A stretch of DNA of 64,000 nt from Cryobacterium sp. M96 (GCF_002929845.1 NZ_PJJS01000048.1:56840-120839), one strand, 5' to 3'. Positions 26,862-38,513 are shown, counted from the first letter of the stretch. A program made the numbers and translations. Notes: generated by a model from the sequence alone, not told the origin.

Positions 26862-28277
26862 CTACTTCGCCTGAGGCGGGCGGGTCATGCTCAGCACGTC
26901 GAGGGCGGTGTCGAGCAGTTCGAGGGTGACCTCGCCGCGCTCAACGAAACCGAGCGCGATGACGGAATCGCGCACGGTCACCCCTTCGGCCACCGAGTAC
27001 TTTGCCACCTTGGCCGCGGCCTCGTAGCCGATGACCCGGTTTAGAGGAGTGACGATGGCGGGGGAGGACTCGGCCAGCGCGCGCGCGCGCTCGACATTCG
27101 CTGTGAGGCCGTCGACGGTCTTGTCGGCGAGCACGCGGGCCGCGTTCGAGAGCAGGCGGATCGACTCGAGCAGGGCGGTGCCCATCACCGGGATCGCGAC
27201 GTTGAGCTCGAACGAGCCCGACGCGCCCGACCAGGCGATGGTGGCGTCGTTGCCGATCACGCGGGAGCAGACCATCAGCACGGCCTCGGGGATCACCGGG
27301 TTCACCTTGCCCGGCATGATCGAGGAGCCCGGCTGCAGGTCGGGGATGTTCAGCTCTCCGAAGCCCGTGTTGGGTCCCGAGCCCATCCAGCGCAGGTCAT
27401 TGCAGATCTTGGTGAGGCTCACCGCGATGGTGCGAAGGGCGCCGGATGCGTCCACCAGGCCGTCCCGGTTGGCCTGCGCCTCGAAGTGGTCGCGTGCCTC
27501 GGTGACCGGCAGTTCGGTCTCCTCGACGAGCAGCTCGATCACGAGCTGCGGGAACCCTGCGGGCGTGTTGATGCCGGTTCCGACCGCAGTGCCGCCGAGG
27601 GGGACCTCCGCGACGCGGGGAAGCGCGGTGCGCACGCGCTCGATGCCGAGGCGCATCTGCCGCGCGTATCCGCCGAACTCCTGGCCGAGGGTGACCGGGG
27701 TGGCATCCATCAGGTGGGTGCGGCCGGCCTTGACCGCGCCGGCCCACAGCTCGGCCTTGGCCTCTAAGGCCACAGCCAGGTGGTCGAGTGCGGGGACGAG
27801 CTCGTCGATGAGCGCGCTCGTCACGGCGAGGTGCACGGATGTCGGGAACACGTCGTTGGAGGACTGAGACGCGTTCACGTGGTCGTTCGGGTGCACCGGG
27901 CGCCCGAGGCTGCGGGTCGCCAGGGTCGCGAGGACCTCGTTCATGTTCATGTTCGAGGAGGTGCCGCTGCCGGTTTGGTAGACGTCGATCGGGAACTCGG
28001 AGTCGTAGCGACCGGTGGAGACCTCGTCGGCGGCGGCGGCGATCGCGTTGGCGATGTCGACGTCGAGTACCCCTAGTTTCGCGTTCGCCAGGGCGGCGGA
28101 CTTTTTGATGCGTGCCAGGGCGGCGATCTGGGCGGGCTCCAGTACCGAGCCGGAGATCGGGAAATTCTCGACGGCCCGCTGCGTCTGCGCCCCGTAGAGG
28201 GCGGCGACCGGAACCCGGACCTCGCCCATCGTGTCGTGTTCGATCCGGTACTCGGCTTCAGCGGTCTTGTCCACCAC
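26862..28277 (-). CDS. fumC: Class II fumarate hydratase
   Basis: The 471-residue enzyme interconverts fumarate and malate in the citric acid cycle. The superfamily signature [11 protein letters not shown] is present, as are [17 protein letters not shown], the [14 protein letters not shown] segment and [16 protein letters not shown] with the catalytic histidine region. These favour fumarase over aspartate ammonia-lyase. The start chosen is GTG 28275-28277 (a second GTG follows), with AAAGG upstream; TAATAC just before it could also serve as a -10 box. A longer frame upstream adds unrelated basic sequence. Confidence 0.92.
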   Translation of the reverse strand: MVDKTAEAEYRIEHDTMGEVRVPVAALYGAQTQRAVENFPISGSVLEPAQIAALARIKKSAALANAKLGVLDVDIANAIAAAADEVSTGRYDSEFPIDVYQTGSGTSSNMNMNEVLATLATRSLGRPVHPNDHVNASQSSNDVFPTSVHLAVTSALIDELVPALDHLAVALEAKAELWAGAVKAGRTHLMDATPVTLGQEFGGYARQMRLGIERVRTALPRVAEVPLGGTAVGTGINTPAGFPQLVIELLVEETELPVTEARDHFEAQANRDGLVDASGALRTIAVSLTKICNDLRWMGSGPNTGFGELNIPDLQPGSSIMPGKVNPVIPEAVLMVCSRVIGNDATIAWSGASGSFELNVAIPVMGTALLESIRLLSNAARVLADKTVDGLTANVERARALAESSPAIVTPLNRVIGYEAAAKVAKYSVAEGVTVRDSVIALGFVERGEVTLELLDTALDVLSMTRPPQAK

Positions 28278-28365
28278 GGTGTGTATTACCTTTCGGTTGG
28301 GAATCTCTTCGGTACGGGAACGCGCGGCGACGGCCTGGGCGGCTCGCCGCAGGCGGGCTGCTCGG

Positions 28366-29007
28366 CTAAACCACGCCGACAACGATGTCGGGTACGGCAC
28401 GGCCTTCGAGCAGCCGGTAGTTCGCCCCGACGATAGCCAATGTACCTTCTGCCACGGCCGCCCTGATCATCTCAGAGCGCTCGAGCAGTTCGGACACCGT
28501 GTCGCGAAGGTGTTCGCGGCCGACGGCGAGGGCGTCGACCAGCTCGGGATCGATCGACGTCGCATCCTTGGACTCCGCCACCCGGCGGACGGCCGGCACG
28601 ATCTTCTCGATGATCCGGCTGATGTGCGCGGGCAGAGGTTGCGCGTCGGCGGCCTGGGAATCGATGGCGGCGCGCACGGCCCCGCAGCCGTCGTGGCCGA
28701 GCACCAGGATGAGCGGCACACGCAGCACGGCGACCGCGTATTCGAGTGAGCCGAGCACCGAATCGGAGATGACCTGACCGGCATTGCGCACGACGAAGAG
28801 GTCGCCGAGGCCCTTGTCGAAGATGATCTCGGCGGCCAGCCGCGAGTCGCTGCAGCCGAACAGGGCCGCGTCGGGGGTCTGTACGAAGGCGAGTTCGGCT
28901 CGGCGGTCCACATCCTGCCGCGGATGCCGCGGCTCGCCGCTCACGAAGCGGTCGTTTCCGCGCTGCAGGTCGGTCCAGACGTCTGCCGGTGTTGCTGCCT
29001 CGCCCAT
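28366..29007 (-). CDS. Beta-class carbonic anhydrase
   Basis: A 213-residue zinc enzyme that interconverts carbon dioxide and bicarbonate. The zinc ligands and active-site pair are seen in [11 protein letters not shown] (Cys, then Asp-Arg dyad) and [15 protein letters not shown] (His and Cys). [21 protein letters not shown] is the conserved central segment. It forms the end of the xseA-xseB-DUF4245 gene run on the minus strand, its start overlapping the preceding stop. Confidence 0.93.
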   Translation of the reverse strand: MGEAATPADVWTDLQRGNDRFVSGEPRHPRQDVDRRAELAFVQTPDAALFGCSDSRLAAEIIFDKGLGDLFVVRNAGQVISDSVLGSLEYAVAVLRVPLILVLGHDGCGAVRAAIDSQAADAQPLPAHISRIIEKIVPAVRRVAESKDATSIDPELVDALAVGREHLRDTVSELLERSEMIRAAVAEGTLAIVGANYRLLEGRAVPDIVVGVV

Positions 29008-29666
29008 TACTGTCCCTCGGTGCTGTTGGAACTGATCTGTTCGGCCAGCACTGCGGCCAGGACGGCGAGTTCCTCGTCATCGGCGGTGCCGACGAGGAGG
29101 TAGGTACTGTCGCCGGCCGTGGTCACCAGAGCGGATTCGAAATTGCCGCGGTCATCTTCCGGTGCGGTGTTGCGGTAGACGTCCCAGGTGACTCCGGCGA
29201 TCATGACGGTGCCGGCGACCGGAGCATCCTGCAGCTCGTCGGCGAGCCAGCTCGGGTTGGCGCCGAGCGCTTGGGTGAGGCCGATGAACTCGGTCTTGGC
29301 CGTGATCAGACCGATGTACCAGGACGGGATCTTGTCGCTTCCGCCCAGGCGCCACTGCGCGGCGTTGGCCGTCCACCCACTCGGCAACTCCGGAACCAGC
29401 AGGGGATCGGTGAGGCCGGGTTGCACCTGCGCGGCGACGGCGGCGAAATCGACGTCGCGGTTCTGCGGGGCGTCGCTGCGCGGCACCAGCAGCACGAGCA
29501 CCAGGACTGTGCCCAGTGTGGCCAGCAGGGACAGGACCAGATTGTTCACGGTCTTGTGGGAGCGGTACTTGCGGGAGTTCTCGGCCAGCCGGGTGCGGGT
29601 TTCATCCGGCGTCTCCGGGCGACCCAGCTCTGCGACGATTCGGGGCGCGCGCTTGGCGGGGCTCAT
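29007..29666 (-). CDS. DUF4245-type membrane-anchored protein
   Basis: The 219-residue protein starts at ATG 29664-29666, overlapping the xseB stop. One membrane helix ([20 protein letters not shown]) is followed by an extracellular domain with [15 protein letters not shown] and [18 protein letters not shown], segments typical of DUF4245. The family occurs in actinobacteria, often next to xseB as here. Role unknown. Confidence 0.8.
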   Translation of the reverse strand: MSPAKRAPRIVAELGRPETPDETRTRLAENSRKYRSHKTVNNLVLSLLATLGTVLVLVLLVPRSDAPQNRDVDFAAVAAQVQPGLTDPLLVPELPSGWTANAAQWRLGGSDKIPSWYIGLITAKTEFIGLTQALGANPSWLADELQDAPVAGTVMIAGVTWDVYRNTAPEDDRGNFESALVTTAGDSTYLLVGTADDEELAVLAAVLAEQISSNSTEGQ

Positions 29667-29905
29667 CCGGCTGTCGCGGCGGAGTCGACTTGGCCTGCCC
29701 TGGCGGCATCCAGCCTGGCTTTCGCGCCGATCAGCCACTCTTCGCAGCGGCGGGCGAGAGCCTCACCTCGTTCCCACAGCGCGAGCGATTCCTCCAGCGA
29801 CGAGGCTCCCTGCTCGAGGGCGTTCACCACGCGCACGAGTTCATCCCGGGCCTGTTCGTAGCTCAGTGCGTTGATTTCGTCTGGTGCCGAGGTCATGGTG
29901 TCCAT
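29663..29905 (-). CDS. xseB: Exodeoxyribonuclease VII small subunit
   Basis: An 80-residue helical protein with the XseB pattern [18 protein letters not shown] followed by [23 protein letters not shown]. It pairs with XseA to degrade single-stranded DNA. Start at ATG 29903-29905 overlaps the xseA end by 13 bases; the ATG nine bases further in is an alternative. The gene order xseA-xseB-DUF4245 is standard for actinobacteria. Confidence 0.92.
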   Translation of the reverse strand: MDTMTSAPDEINALSYEQARDELVRVVNALEQGASSLEESLALWERGEALARRCEEWLIGAKARLDAARAGQVDSAATAG

Positions 29906-31146
29906 TCTAATTTCTCATTCGACGGTGTCGGGTCGGAGGTTGCCACGTCCGCGGTGGCCGCCAGAGCGCCCTCGGCGAGCGTGATCAGGAGTTTCGTTTG
30001 CGACGGTGCCTGCCCGGGCGAGCGCACCACCTGGCCGCCCTGCAACTGCACGATCGAGTAGCCGCGGTCGAGGGTGCCCTGGGGGGAGAGGGCGCGCAAC
30101 TGGGAACGCAGGTCGACGATCACCGCTCCGGCCCGCTCGACCGCCCGGTCGATTAGCTCGGCGCCGCGGGCGACGTAGCGGGTGAGGTCCTCGGATCGGG
30201 AATCGATGATCCACTCGGGGGTGCTCAACACCGGGCGTGAGCGAAGCTGACCGATCCGGTCGACCTCGTGCGCGAGGATACCGGTCAGCCGGTTGCTGAG
30301 GCGGGCCCGGGCCTGCTGTACCCGGTTGAGTTCGTCGGAGACGTCCGGCACGACGCGTTTGGCGGCATCCGTCGGCGTCGACGCGCGAAGGTCGGCCACG
30401 TCGTCGAGCAGCGGCCGGTCGGCCTCGTGGCCGATCGCGCTGACCAGCGGGGTCGTGCAGGCCGCCGCAGCCCGGATCAGCGTCTCGTCGCTGAAGCCGA
30501 GCAGGTTCTGGAAGTCGCCGCCGCCGCGGGCGACGATGATCACGTCGACCTCCGGGTCGGCGTCCAGCCGCTGGATGGCCGCGGTCACCTCGGACACCAT
30601 GCGATCACCCTGCACGGCGGCGTAGGCCAGGTCGAAAGTGACGGCCGGCCAGCGCAGCTGGGCGTTGCGGATGACGTCTTTCTCAGCGTCGGAGTCTTTG
30701 CCGGTGACCAGGCCGATGCAATGGGGGAGGAAGGGCAGCGGCTTCTTGCGGGACGCGTCGAACAGACCCTCGCTGGCCAGCCGATTGCGCAGTCGTTCGA
30801 GCCGTTCCAGCATGTCGCCGAGGCCCACGTGGCGCATCTCGAGCATCTGCATGGTGAGAGTGCCACCCTTGACCCAGTAGTTGGGTTTGACGAGGGCGAT
30901 GACCCGGTCGCCCTGCTTGAAGTCGTTGGTCAGCTTCGCGCGCACCGACGACCAGATCGTGAAGCCGACCGTGGCGTCTTCGGTGAGGTCCTTGAGCTTG
31001 CCGTAAACGTTGCCGCCGCTGGCGCCCCACTGGGTGATCTCGCCCTCGACCCAGGCCGTGCCGAGGCGCTCGATGTAGCCGCGGATCTTGTTGGCCAGCA
31101 GCCCGACCGGCCAGGGGGTCTCGAGGGTGGGTGGTGCGTCCGTCAT
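29893..31146 (-). CDS. xseA: Exodeoxyribonuclease VII large subunit
   Basis: The 417-residue nuclease subunit begins with an OB-fold ([20 protein letters not shown]) and continues into the catalytic domain with [39 protein letters not shown] and [20 protein letters not shown]. Coiled-coil sequence follows and the C-terminal [11 protein letters not shown] is conserved. The ATG at 31144-31146 has GGGAGGAA upstream on its strand. It is divergent from ispH. Confidence 0.95.
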   Translation of the reverse strand: MTDAPPTLETPWPVGLLANKIRGYIERLGTAWVEGEITQWGASGGNVYGKLKDLTEDATVGFTIWSSVRAKLTNDFKQGDRVIALVKPNYWVKGGTLTMQMLEMRHVGLGDMLERLERLRNRLASEGLFDASRKKPLPFLPHCIGLVTGKDSDAEKDVIRNAQLRWPAVTFDLAYAAVQGDRMVSEVTAAIQRLDADPEVDVIIVARGGGDFQNLLGFSDETLIRAAAACTTPLVSAIGHEADRPLLDDVADLRASTPTDAAKRVVPDVSDELNRVQQARARLSNRLTGILAHEVDRIGQLRSRPVLSTPEWIIDSRSEDLTRYVARGAELIDRAVERAGAVIVDLRSQLRALSPQGTLDRGYSIVQLQGGQVVRSPGQAPSQTKLLITLAEGALAATADVATSDPTPSNEKLEWTP

Positions 31147-31195
31147 CAATCGTTCCTCCCACGGACTGCACAGTCGGCCCCCATAAGATGAGGAG

Positions 31196-32269
31196 GTGAC
31201 TATCAGTACGGATTCGCCTGTGATCGGCCTTGGCATGCCAAGGATTCCCCGCGCACGCAACAGGCTCAAGGATACCCCGGTGCTCGGACGCAAACGGGTG
31301 CTGCTGGCCGCCCCGCGAGGCTACTGCGCCGGCGTGGACCGTGCCGTCATCGCCGTCGAGAAGGCCCTCGAACTGTATGGCTCCCCCGTGTATGTGCGCA
31401 AGCAGATCGTGCACAACATCCACGTGGTCTCCGAGCTGGAGAAGAAGGGGGCGATCTTCGTCGAGGAAGTAGACGAGGTGCCCACCGGCTCCCACATCGT
31501 TTTCAGCGCCCACGGCGTGTCTCCGGCCGTCGTCACTGCGGCGGCGGACCGCGGCCTGCTGGCAATCGACGCCACCTGCCCACTGGTCACGAAGGTGCAC
31601 CGTGAGGCCGTGCGCTTCGCCCGGGACGACTTCCAGATCCTGCTGATCGGCCACGAAGGCCACGAAGAGGTCGAGGGAACCGCGGGGGAGGCACCCGAGC
31701 ACACCACGCTCGTCGGGAGCCCTGACGACGCCGACACCATCGAGGTGCGCGACCCCGACAAGGTGGTCTGGCTGTCCCAGACCACACTGAGCGTGGACGA
31801 GACCATGGAAACCGTGCGTCGCCTGCGTGCCCGTTTTCCAAATCTGCAGGATCCCCCCAGCGACGACATCTGCTACGCCACCCAGAATCGCCAGGTGGCG
31901 ATCAAGAAGGTGGCCCGTGATTCGGACCTCGTCATTGTGGTCGGCTCGGCGAACTCGTCCAACTCGGTGCGACTGGTCGAGGTGGCGCTGGAGTACGGTG
32001 CTCGGGCTGCCTACCGCGTGGACTTCGCCAGCGAGATCCAGCAGGAGTGGCTCGACGGGGTTGTCACCGTGGGCGTGACCAGCGGGGCATCCGTGCCCGA
32101 CGAACTCGTGCACGAGGTGCTCGCCGATCTGGCCGAGGCCGGCTACGGCGACATCGAAGAGATCAAGACGGCCGAGGAGGACCTGCTGTTCTCGCTGCCG
32201 AAGGAACTGCGCAATGACCTGGCCGGCAACGCGGATGCCCGCGGTCTCGGCGGACGGGTCAGCAGCTAG
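31196..32269 (+). CDS. ispH: 4-hydroxy-3-methylbut-2-enyl diphosphate reductase
   Basis: The last enzyme of the methylerythritol phosphate pathway, a [4Fe-4S] protein making IPP and DMAPP. The three cluster cysteines are in [23 protein letters not shown] and [23 protein letters not shown] and [11 protein letters not shown] are substrate-binding segments. The GTG at 31196 is six bases after TAAGAT (31184-31189), consistent with a leaderless transcript; AGGAGG abuts the start too closely to be its ribosome site, so a later start at GTG 31220 or ATG 31235 is possible. A strong terminator follows. Confidence 0.95.
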   Translation: MTISTDSPVIGLGMPRIPRARNRLKDTPVLGRKRVLLAAPRGYCAGVDRAVIAVEKALELYGSPVYVRKQIVHNIHVVSELEKKGAIFVEEVDEVPTGSHIVFSAHGVSPAVVTAAADRGLLAIDATCPLVTKVHREAVRFARDDFQILLIGHEGHEEVEGTAGEAPEHTTLVGSPDDADTIEVRDPDKVVWLSQTTLSVDETMETVRRLRARFPNLQDPPSDDICYATQNRQVAIKKVARDSDLVIVVGSANSSNSVRLVEVALEYGARAAYRVDFASEIQQEWLDGVVTVGVTSGASVPDELVHEVLADLAEAGYGDIEEIKTAEEDLLFSLPKELRNDLAGNADARGLGGRVSS

Positions 32270-32290
32270 GAACCGGCCAGCCGCGTTCAC

Positions 32291-32343
32291 CACGAAGGCC
32301 CCCGTCGATCAGATCCAGGATCTGACCGACGGGGGCCTTCGTG
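32291..32343. terminator. Bidirectional hairpin terminator between ispH and a convergent gene
   Basis: CACGAAGGCCCCCGTCG is followed 19 bases later by its exact inverse, and the intervening bases extend the stem with one mismatch, giving arms of 26 bases. It lies 22 bases past the ispH stop and 29 before the end of the convergent gene. Confidence 0.85.
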
Positions 32344-32371
32344 CACGCCGGACCCGGCAGAATGGCGTCGT

Positions 32372-32947
32372 CTACAGCTGGCCGTAGACGTCCATCAGGT
32401 TCGGGTCGTTGAGCAGCGTCGGGTCGGTGGCCAAAACCGCGGTGGTGAAGGCGATGAACACGAACGCGGACAGGACCACACCGATCAGCGGCACGTAGAA
32501 CGCGCGCTTGCCTCGGACCAGCAACAGGATCACGCCTGCCGCCGTGGCCAGCCAGACCAGGGACACACCGATGATCCCGGCCGTGACCAGCCCGGCCGCG
32601 GAGGGATCCGGCTCATACGCGGCGAGATCCAGCTGGGTATGGAGCAACTGAATGGACTCGGTGATCATCGTGAGCATGCTGACCGCGAAGAACGTGGACA
32701 GGAGCCCGAGGACGAGCAGGCTCAGAGTCACCGGCCGGTCCCAGGCCGGCGCGGTTCCGGCCGGGCGCACAGCCCGCTCGGGGGCCGCGGACGGCCCCGG
32801 AGCCGGCGGTGTGGCGAGCGTGGGCTCATCCGGGCTAGGAGTCCAGCTCCAACCCTCGGGCGCAAGCTCACCGTACTGGGGACGGGGCCGGGAATCCTCC
32901 GGAGGGGTTCCCGAAGGAGTCGACGAAGAATTCTCGGCCATCGTCAT
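32372..32947 (-). CDS. DUF6264-like membrane protein
   Basis: A 191-residue protein with a Pro-rich, disordered N-terminal third and three membrane helices. The motif PRPQYGELAPEGWSW near residue 22 is characteristic of a Microbacteriaceae family of small membrane proteins (DUF6264 by recollection). Function is unknown. It lies seven bases downstream of fba's stop on the opposite end, that is fba and this gene are on the same strand but this gene is encoded after fba. Confidence 0.65.
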   Translation of the reverse strand: MTMAENSSSTPSGTPPEDSRPRPQYGELAPEGWSWTPSPDEPTLATPPAPGPSAAPERAVRPAGTAPAWDRPVTLSLLVLGLLSTFFAVSMLTMITESIQLLHTQLDLAAYEPDPSAAGLVTAGIIGVSLVWLATAAGVILLLVRGKRAFYVPLIGVVLSAFVFIAFTTAVLATDPTLLNDPNLMDVYGQL

Positions 32948-32953
32948 CCGGTG

Positions 32954-33979
32954 CTAGCTGTTCGAGTGGCCGGCGGAGCCGAGCTGGCGGGTGGCGTCGG
33001 CGACGCGAGCGGCCATGCCCGTCTCGGCAACCTTGCCCCAGGCGCGCGGGTCGTAGACCTTCTTGTTGCCGACTTCGCCGTCAACTTTGAGCACGCTGTC
33101 ATAGTTGCTCAGCATGTAGCCGGCGACCGCGCGGGTGAACGCGTACTGGGTGTCGGTGTCGATGTTCATTTTGACGACACCGTTCGCGACGGCCTCGGCG
33201 ATCTCGGCGTCGGTCGAGCCTGACCCACCGTGGAAGACCAGGTCGAGCGGCTTCGGGCCGGTACCCAGCTTGGCGGCGACGCCGTCCTGGATCTCCTTGA
33301 GGAGCTCCGGGCGCAGCTTGACGTTGCCGGGCTTGTACACGCCGTGCACGTTGCCGAAGGTGAGGGCAGCCATGTAGCGGCCGTTCTCGCCCATGCCGAG
33401 GGAATCGATCATCGAGAGCGCGTCGTCGAGTGTCGTGTACAGGTTCTCGTTGATGTCGCCCTCGACGCCGTCTTCTTCGCCGCCGACGGCGCCGATCTCG
33501 ACCTCGAGGATGGTGTTGATCGCCTGGGTGCGCTTCAGGATGTCCTTGGCGATGTCGAGGTTCTCTGCCAGCGGGATTGCGGAGCCGTCCCACATGTGCG
33601 ACTGGAAGATCGGGTTGCGGCCGGCCTTCACCTCGTCTTCGGAAGCGGAGATGAGCGGGAGGACGAAGTCCTCGAGCGCGCCCTTGGGGCAGTGGTCCGT
33701 GTGGAGCGCAACGGTAATGGGGTAATTGTCGGCGACGGACTGCACGAAGCGCGCCATCGCGAGCGCACCGGATGCGCGGTTCTTGACCGTGTGGCCGGCG
33801 AAGTAATCTGCGCCACCAGTGGTGACCTGGATGATGCCGTCAGAGCCGGCTTCGGTCAGGCCCTGAAGAACGGCATTAATGCTTTGAGAAGACGAAACGT
33901 TGAACGCCGGGTAGGCGAACCCCTTCGTCTTGGCCTTGTTGAGCATCTCGGCGTACTGGTCTGGGGTTGCGATGGGCAT
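32954..33979 (-). CDS. fba: Class II fructose-bisphosphate aldolase
   Basis: The 341-residue zinc aldolase cleaves or forms fructose 1,6-bisphosphate. ALHTDHCPKGALEDF provides zinc and catalytic residues, EVEIGAVGGEEDG the conserved glutamate, FGNVHGVY and LVFHGGSGS the remaining zinc and phosphate sites. The ATG at 33977-33979 has GAGGAG upstream. It is divergent from glpX, the gluconeogenic phosphatase acting on its product, and the pair probably shares a control region (33980-34168). Confidence 0.95.
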   Translation of the reverse strand: MPIATPDQYAEMLNKAKTKGFAYPAFNVSSSQSINAVLQGLTEAGSDGIIQVTTGGADYFAGHTVKNRASGALAMARFVQSVADNYPITVALHTDHCPKGALEDFVLPLISASEDEVKAGRNPIFQSHMWDGSAIPLAENLDIAKDILKRTQAINTILEVEIGAVGGEEDGVEGDINENLYTTLDDALSMIDSLGMGENGRYMAALTFGNVHGVYKPGNVKLRPELLKEIQDGVAAKLGTGPKPLDLVFHGGSGSTDAEIAEAVANGVVKMNIDTDTQYAFTRAVAGYMLSNYDSVLKVDGEVGNKKVYDPRAWGKVAETGMAARVADATRQLGSAGHSNS

Positions 33980-34168
33980 TGTTGAGTCTCCTCGATTGAA
34001 CCGTTTCGGTCTTCTCATCCTACCGAGGTGGGTCTCCGGCCGTGCCAGCGAGCGAACGCCCCCGCGACGAAGAGCGGGCGCTAGGCTGAACGAGGCAGCA
34101 CCGACACCGGTGCCGGCCCAAAGATGGGTCTTGCCACTGCCGCACTCTTCGTCCGGGAAGGACCATCT

Positions 34169-35155
34169 GTGAACAGCCCCGAAGTCGCCCCCAATTTCAT
34201 GCACCCCGACCGCAACCTTGCGATGGAATTGGTGCGGGCCACCGAGGCCGCAGCGATTCGTGCGGTCCCGTTCATCGGCCGCGGCGACAAGAATGCCGCA
34301 GACAAGGCAGCCGTCGACGCCATGCGCGTCTTCCTCGGCACCGTGAACTTCGACGGACTCATCGTCATCGGCGAGGGTGAGAAAGACGAAGCCCCGATGC
34401 TCTTCAACGGTGAGCGCGTCGGCAACGGAACCGGACCCGCCTGCGACATCGCGGTCGACCCGATCGACGGCACCAGCCTCACCGCCGCCGGACGCCAGAA
34501 TGCCCTCTCCGTGATCGCGGTCTCCTCCCGCGGCACCATGCTCGACGCGTCATCCGTGTTCTACATGGACAAGATCGTCACGGGCGCCGCCGGGCGCGGA
34601 GTCGTCAGCCTCGACGCCCCGATCGGCGACAACATCCGTGAGCTGTCGAAGGCGACGGGCAAGCCAGTCGGCGAAATGGTCCTCGCCGTGCTCGACCGTC
34701 CCCGCCACGCCGAACTTATCGACGCCATTCGCAGCGCCGGAGCGGGCACGCGGCTGATGAGCGACGGCGACGTCGCCGGCGGCATCAACGCGGCCCGCTG
34801 GGAAACGCGCATCGACATGTGCGTCGGCACGGGTGGCAGCCCGGAAGGCATCACCACGGCCTGCGCGCTCAAGGCCATCGGCGGCTACATGCAGGGACGC
34901 CTGGCACCGAAGGACGACGCCGAGCGTGCGGGTGCCGTCGCGGCCGGCCTCGACGTCGACAAGCTGCTCGAGCTGGACGACATGGTCAGCGGCGACAACA
35001 CCTTCTTCGTCGCCACGGGCGTGACGGATGGCGGACTCGTCGACGGCGTGCGCCGCCAGGGCCCGATCATCCGCACCGAGAGCATCGTGCTGCGCTCGAA
35101 GTCCGGCACCACGCGTCGGGTGATCGCCGAGCACCTCGCCTCGAAGTGGCTCTAG
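34169..35155 (+). CDS. glpX: Class II fructose-1,6-bisphosphatase
   Basis: A 328-residue enzyme of gluconeogenesis that removes the 1-phosphate from fructose 1,6-bisphosphate. IGRGDKNAADKAAVDAM, VIGEGEKDEAPML and CDIAVDPIDGTSLTA are the metal and phosphate sites; VGTGGSPEGITTACALKAIGG is also conserved. The GTG at 34169 is preceded by GGGAAGGA; an ATG at 34124 is open but adds a poor leader. In actinobacteria this is normally the only FBPase. Confidence 0.94.
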   Translation: MNSPEVAPNFMHPDRNLAMELVRATEAAAIRAVPFIGRGDKNAADKAAVDAMRVFLGTVNFDGLIVIGEGEKDEAPMLFNGERVGNGTGPACDIAVDPIDGTSLTAAGRQNALSVIAVSSRGTMLDASSVFYMDKIVTGAAGRGVVSLDAPIGDNIRELSKATGKPVGEMVLAVLDRPRHAELIDAIRSAGAGTRLMSDGDVAGGINAARWETRIDMCVGTGGSPEGITTACALKAIGGYMQGRLAPKDDAERAGAVAAGLDVDKLLELDDMVSGDNTFFVATGVTDGGLVDGVRRQGPIIRTESIVLRSKSGTTRRVIAEHLASKWL

Positions 35156-35180
35156 GCGCTCGGCTTTAGCTGCCTGCAAG

Positions 35181-35214
35181 GCCGAAAATCGCCGTCCCGA
35201 CGGCGATTTTCGGC
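35181..35214. terminator. Bidirectional hairpin terminator between glpX and rmuC
   Basis: GCCGAAAATCGCCGTC, two bases, then its exact inverse: a 16-bp stem 25 bases after the glpX stop, touching the end of the convergent rmuC gene. The A/T tract inside the stem gives U-runs on both strands. Confidence 0.85.
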
Positions 35215-35215
35215 G

Positions 35216-36598
35216 TTATCGGCGATTCTCGGAGTCAGTCAGTGCGGCGGTCTCGAGTGCGGCGGCATCGAGTGCGGCGCTTTCGAGTGCCGCGGCCTCC
35301 AGCTCCGACACAAACTCCCAGGCGGCCAGTTCGCGCGGTGTGTCCTCGATGCCCGCCAGCGGCGCCAGCACCTTGGACTCGTCGAGGGCATTGAGCTTGC
35401 GTGCGGTGGGCAGTACCTGGCGTTCCATCGAGCCGACGAAGCCGTTGTAGTCCTTCACCGTGCGCTCGATCGACCGGCCCAGTTTCTCGATGTGCGTGGC
35501 CGTGGTGGCCAGACGGCCGTATAGCTCCCGACTGAGGTCGAACAAGACTTTTGCGTCATGCGTGAGCACGTCCTGCTGCCAGGTGAAGGCCACCGTCTTG
35601 AGCACCGACCACAGGGTCACCGGGGAGGCGAGGGCCACCCGTTTCGAGAACGCGAATTCCATGATCGAGGGGTCGGCCTCCAGCGCCGAGGAGACCAGGG
35701 ACTCGCTCGGGATGAAGGCGATCACGATCTCCGGGGAGGCCTCCAAGCCCTGCCAGTAGGCCTTGCTGCCGAGGGCGGTGATGTGGTCGCGCACGGCCTT
35801 GACGTGAGCTTTCATGTAGACGGCCCGCTGGGCTCCCAGGGCACCGGTGGCGGTGACCGGGATCTGGCTGGCTTCAAGGAACGCCGTGAACGGCACCTTC
35901 GCGTCGACGGCGATGTTCTTGCCGCCGGGCAGGTGCACGACCATGTCGGGGCGGCCGGCGCCGGCGTCGGAGGTGATGCTCGACTGCACATCGAAGTCGA
36001 CCCGCTCGATCAGGCCGGCGGCCTCGACCACGCTGCGCAGCTGGGTTTCGCCCCAGACCCCGCGCGTGTTGTTGGCGCGCAGGGCCGACGCGAGCGACTC
36101 GGCGGTGCTCCGTAGGCGCTCCTCCGACTCGGTCGCCGACCGCAGCTGCTGGCTGAGCTCGCCGTGTTGCAGGCTGCGCTGGGCCTCGAGCTCGGCGACC
36201 TTTTGCTGCATGTCCTGCAGGCTCTCCTTGACCGGAGCGAGGGCCTGGAGCACCTTGCTTTCCTGATTCTGTTGCTCGGTGCGCGCGTCCTGGTCGTTGC
36301 GCTGGCGGTCGCTCAGTTCGCGGTATTGCCGCCCCGCGTCGACGACCTGTCCGCGCAGGGCGTCGGCGGTGGCCTGGACTGAGGCCAGCTCTTCGCGCAG
36401 GATGGACTGGATGCCGGCCTCTCGGGCATACACCTCGGCCAAGGCCACCTGGTGCCGGGCCTCGATGACGAGGGGATCGGTGCCGGACGAGCCTTCGTTG
36501 CGGCGCTCGGCGGAACGCGCCGTGAGGACCACCGTGAGTAGGGTGCCGAGCAGGGCGCCGACGACAAGGCCGAGAAGAAGACTGAACCAGGAATCCAT
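35216..36598 (-). CDS. rmuC: DNA recombination protein RmuC
   Basis: The 460-residue protein has an N-terminal membrane helix (WFSLLLGLVVGALLGTLL), a long coiled coil to about residue 185, and the RmuC nuclease-like domain with NNTRGVWGETQL, PDMVVHLPGGKNIAVDAKVP and VIAFIPSESLVSSAL. It limits inversion and recombination at inverted repeats. The last 25 residues repeat an Ala-Ala-Leu-Glu/Asp unit; in DNA this is a run of roughly 15-base direct repeats at 35241-35300. Confidence 0.9.
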   Translation of the reverse strand: MDSWFSLLLGLVVGALLGTLLTVVLTARSAERRNEGSSGTDPLVIEARHQVALAEVYAREAGIQSILREELASVQATADALRGQVVDAGRQYRELSDRQRNDQDARTEQQNQESKVLQALAPVKESLQDMQQKVAELEAQRSLQHGELSQQLRSATESEERLRSTAESLASALRANNTRGVWGETQLRSVVEAAGLIERVDFDVQSSITSDAGAGRPDMVVHLPGGKNIAVDAKVPFTAFLEASQIPVTATGALGAQRAVYMKAHVKAVRDHITALGSKAYWQGLEASPEIVIAFIPSESLVSSALEADPSIMEFAFSKRVALASPVTLWSVLKTVAFTWQQDVLTHDAKVLFDLSRELYGRLATTATHIEKLGRSIERTVKDYNGFVGSMERQVLPTARKLNALDESKVLAPLAGIEDTPRELAAWEFVSELEAAALESAALDAAALETAALTDSENRR

Positions 36599-36653
36599 GG
36601 TTCTACTCTGCCAGTGGCCACCGACATTGCCCGAGCCGGTGCCCCAAGGATGC

Positions 36654-37271
36654 CTAGTTCAGCGCCATCGGGCCGTGCGTGGCGGACTTCTCCTTCGTGG
36701 CGAACGGCCCGATGGCGCCGATCTTCACGCCGGTGATCTGCGCCAGCTCCTCGAGAGTGTCGGCCCCGTGCCGGTCGGCGGCGTGGATCATGATGGCCGC
36801 GCAGGCCTCCGCGTCGGCCAGGGCGTCGTGGTGGGCGAAACCCTCGAAGCCCGCGGCCATCGCGGCCACCGGGAGCCGGTACGAGTCGAGGTGGTAGGTG
36901 CGGCGGGCCACCTGGAGGCTGCAGACGTAGTTGAAGTCGGGCACGACCAGCCCGGCGACCGTGGAGGACGTCTTGATGACCCCCAGGTCGAACCCGGCGT
37001 TGTGCGCCACGAGGTGGTCGTCGCCGGCGAAGGCGACCAGGTCGGGAAGCTGCTGCGCCCAGGTGGCCGCACCGGCGACATCCGTCGGCCGGATGCCGTG
37101 GATCTTGATGTTCCAGGCCAGGAAGACGTCGTGCCCGACGGCCGGCTTGATGAACCAGGCGATGCGGTCGACGACCTTGCCGTCACGGACCTTCACCAGC
37201 CCCACCGAGCAGGCCGAAGCGCTGGAGGAGTTGGCGGTCTCGAAGTCGATGGCGGTGAAGTTGACTGGCAC
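36654..37271 (-). CDS. DEDDh-family 3'-5' exonuclease (DnaQ-like)
   Basis: A 205-residue single-domain exonuclease. Exo I is AIDFETANSS (Asp-Glu), Exo II is LVAHNAGFDLGV (Asp), and Exo III is HHDALADAEACA (His and Asp), giving the full DEDDh set. Such stand-alone proteins act on DNA or RNA ends in repair. It starts at ATG 37269-37271 and is divergent from ychF. Confidence 0.85.
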   Translation of the reverse strand: MPVNFTAIDFETANSSSASACSVGLVKVRDGKVVDRIAWFIKPAVGHDVFLAWNIKIHGIRPTDVAGAATWAQQLPDLVAFAGDDHLVAHNAGFDLGVIKTSSTVAGLVVPDFNYVCSLQVARRTYHLDSYRLPVAAMAAGFEGFAHHDALADAEACAAIMIHAADRHGADTLEELAQITGVKIGAIGPFATKEKSATHGPMALN

Positions 37272-37354
37272 CGCTTCATCCTGTCACGGGCCGCCGACAG
37301 CGCGTCGCCGCTGTGCCGACCGGCCTCGGGTCGCAGACGGTACGATTGACTTTC

Positions 37355-38428
<1,074 letters not shown>

Positions 38429-38443
38429 CTCGTAGTCCCGGCT

Positions 38444-38513
38444 GCAACTGTTCCTGTTTCGGACAATTGTGGCCGGCGCACCGGCAGCAGTTGTCCGTTC
38501 CGGCAACAACTGC
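38444..38513. repeat. 70-bp palindrome after ychF, copy 1
   Basis: An imperfect palindrome running from GCAACTGTT to AACAACTGC with inner paired blocks GGACAATTGT and GCAGTTGTCC. It lies 16 bases past the ychF stop and could be its terminator. A 70-bp copy with the same layout is at 42471-42540, behind another ychF-end repeat. Confidence 0.75.
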
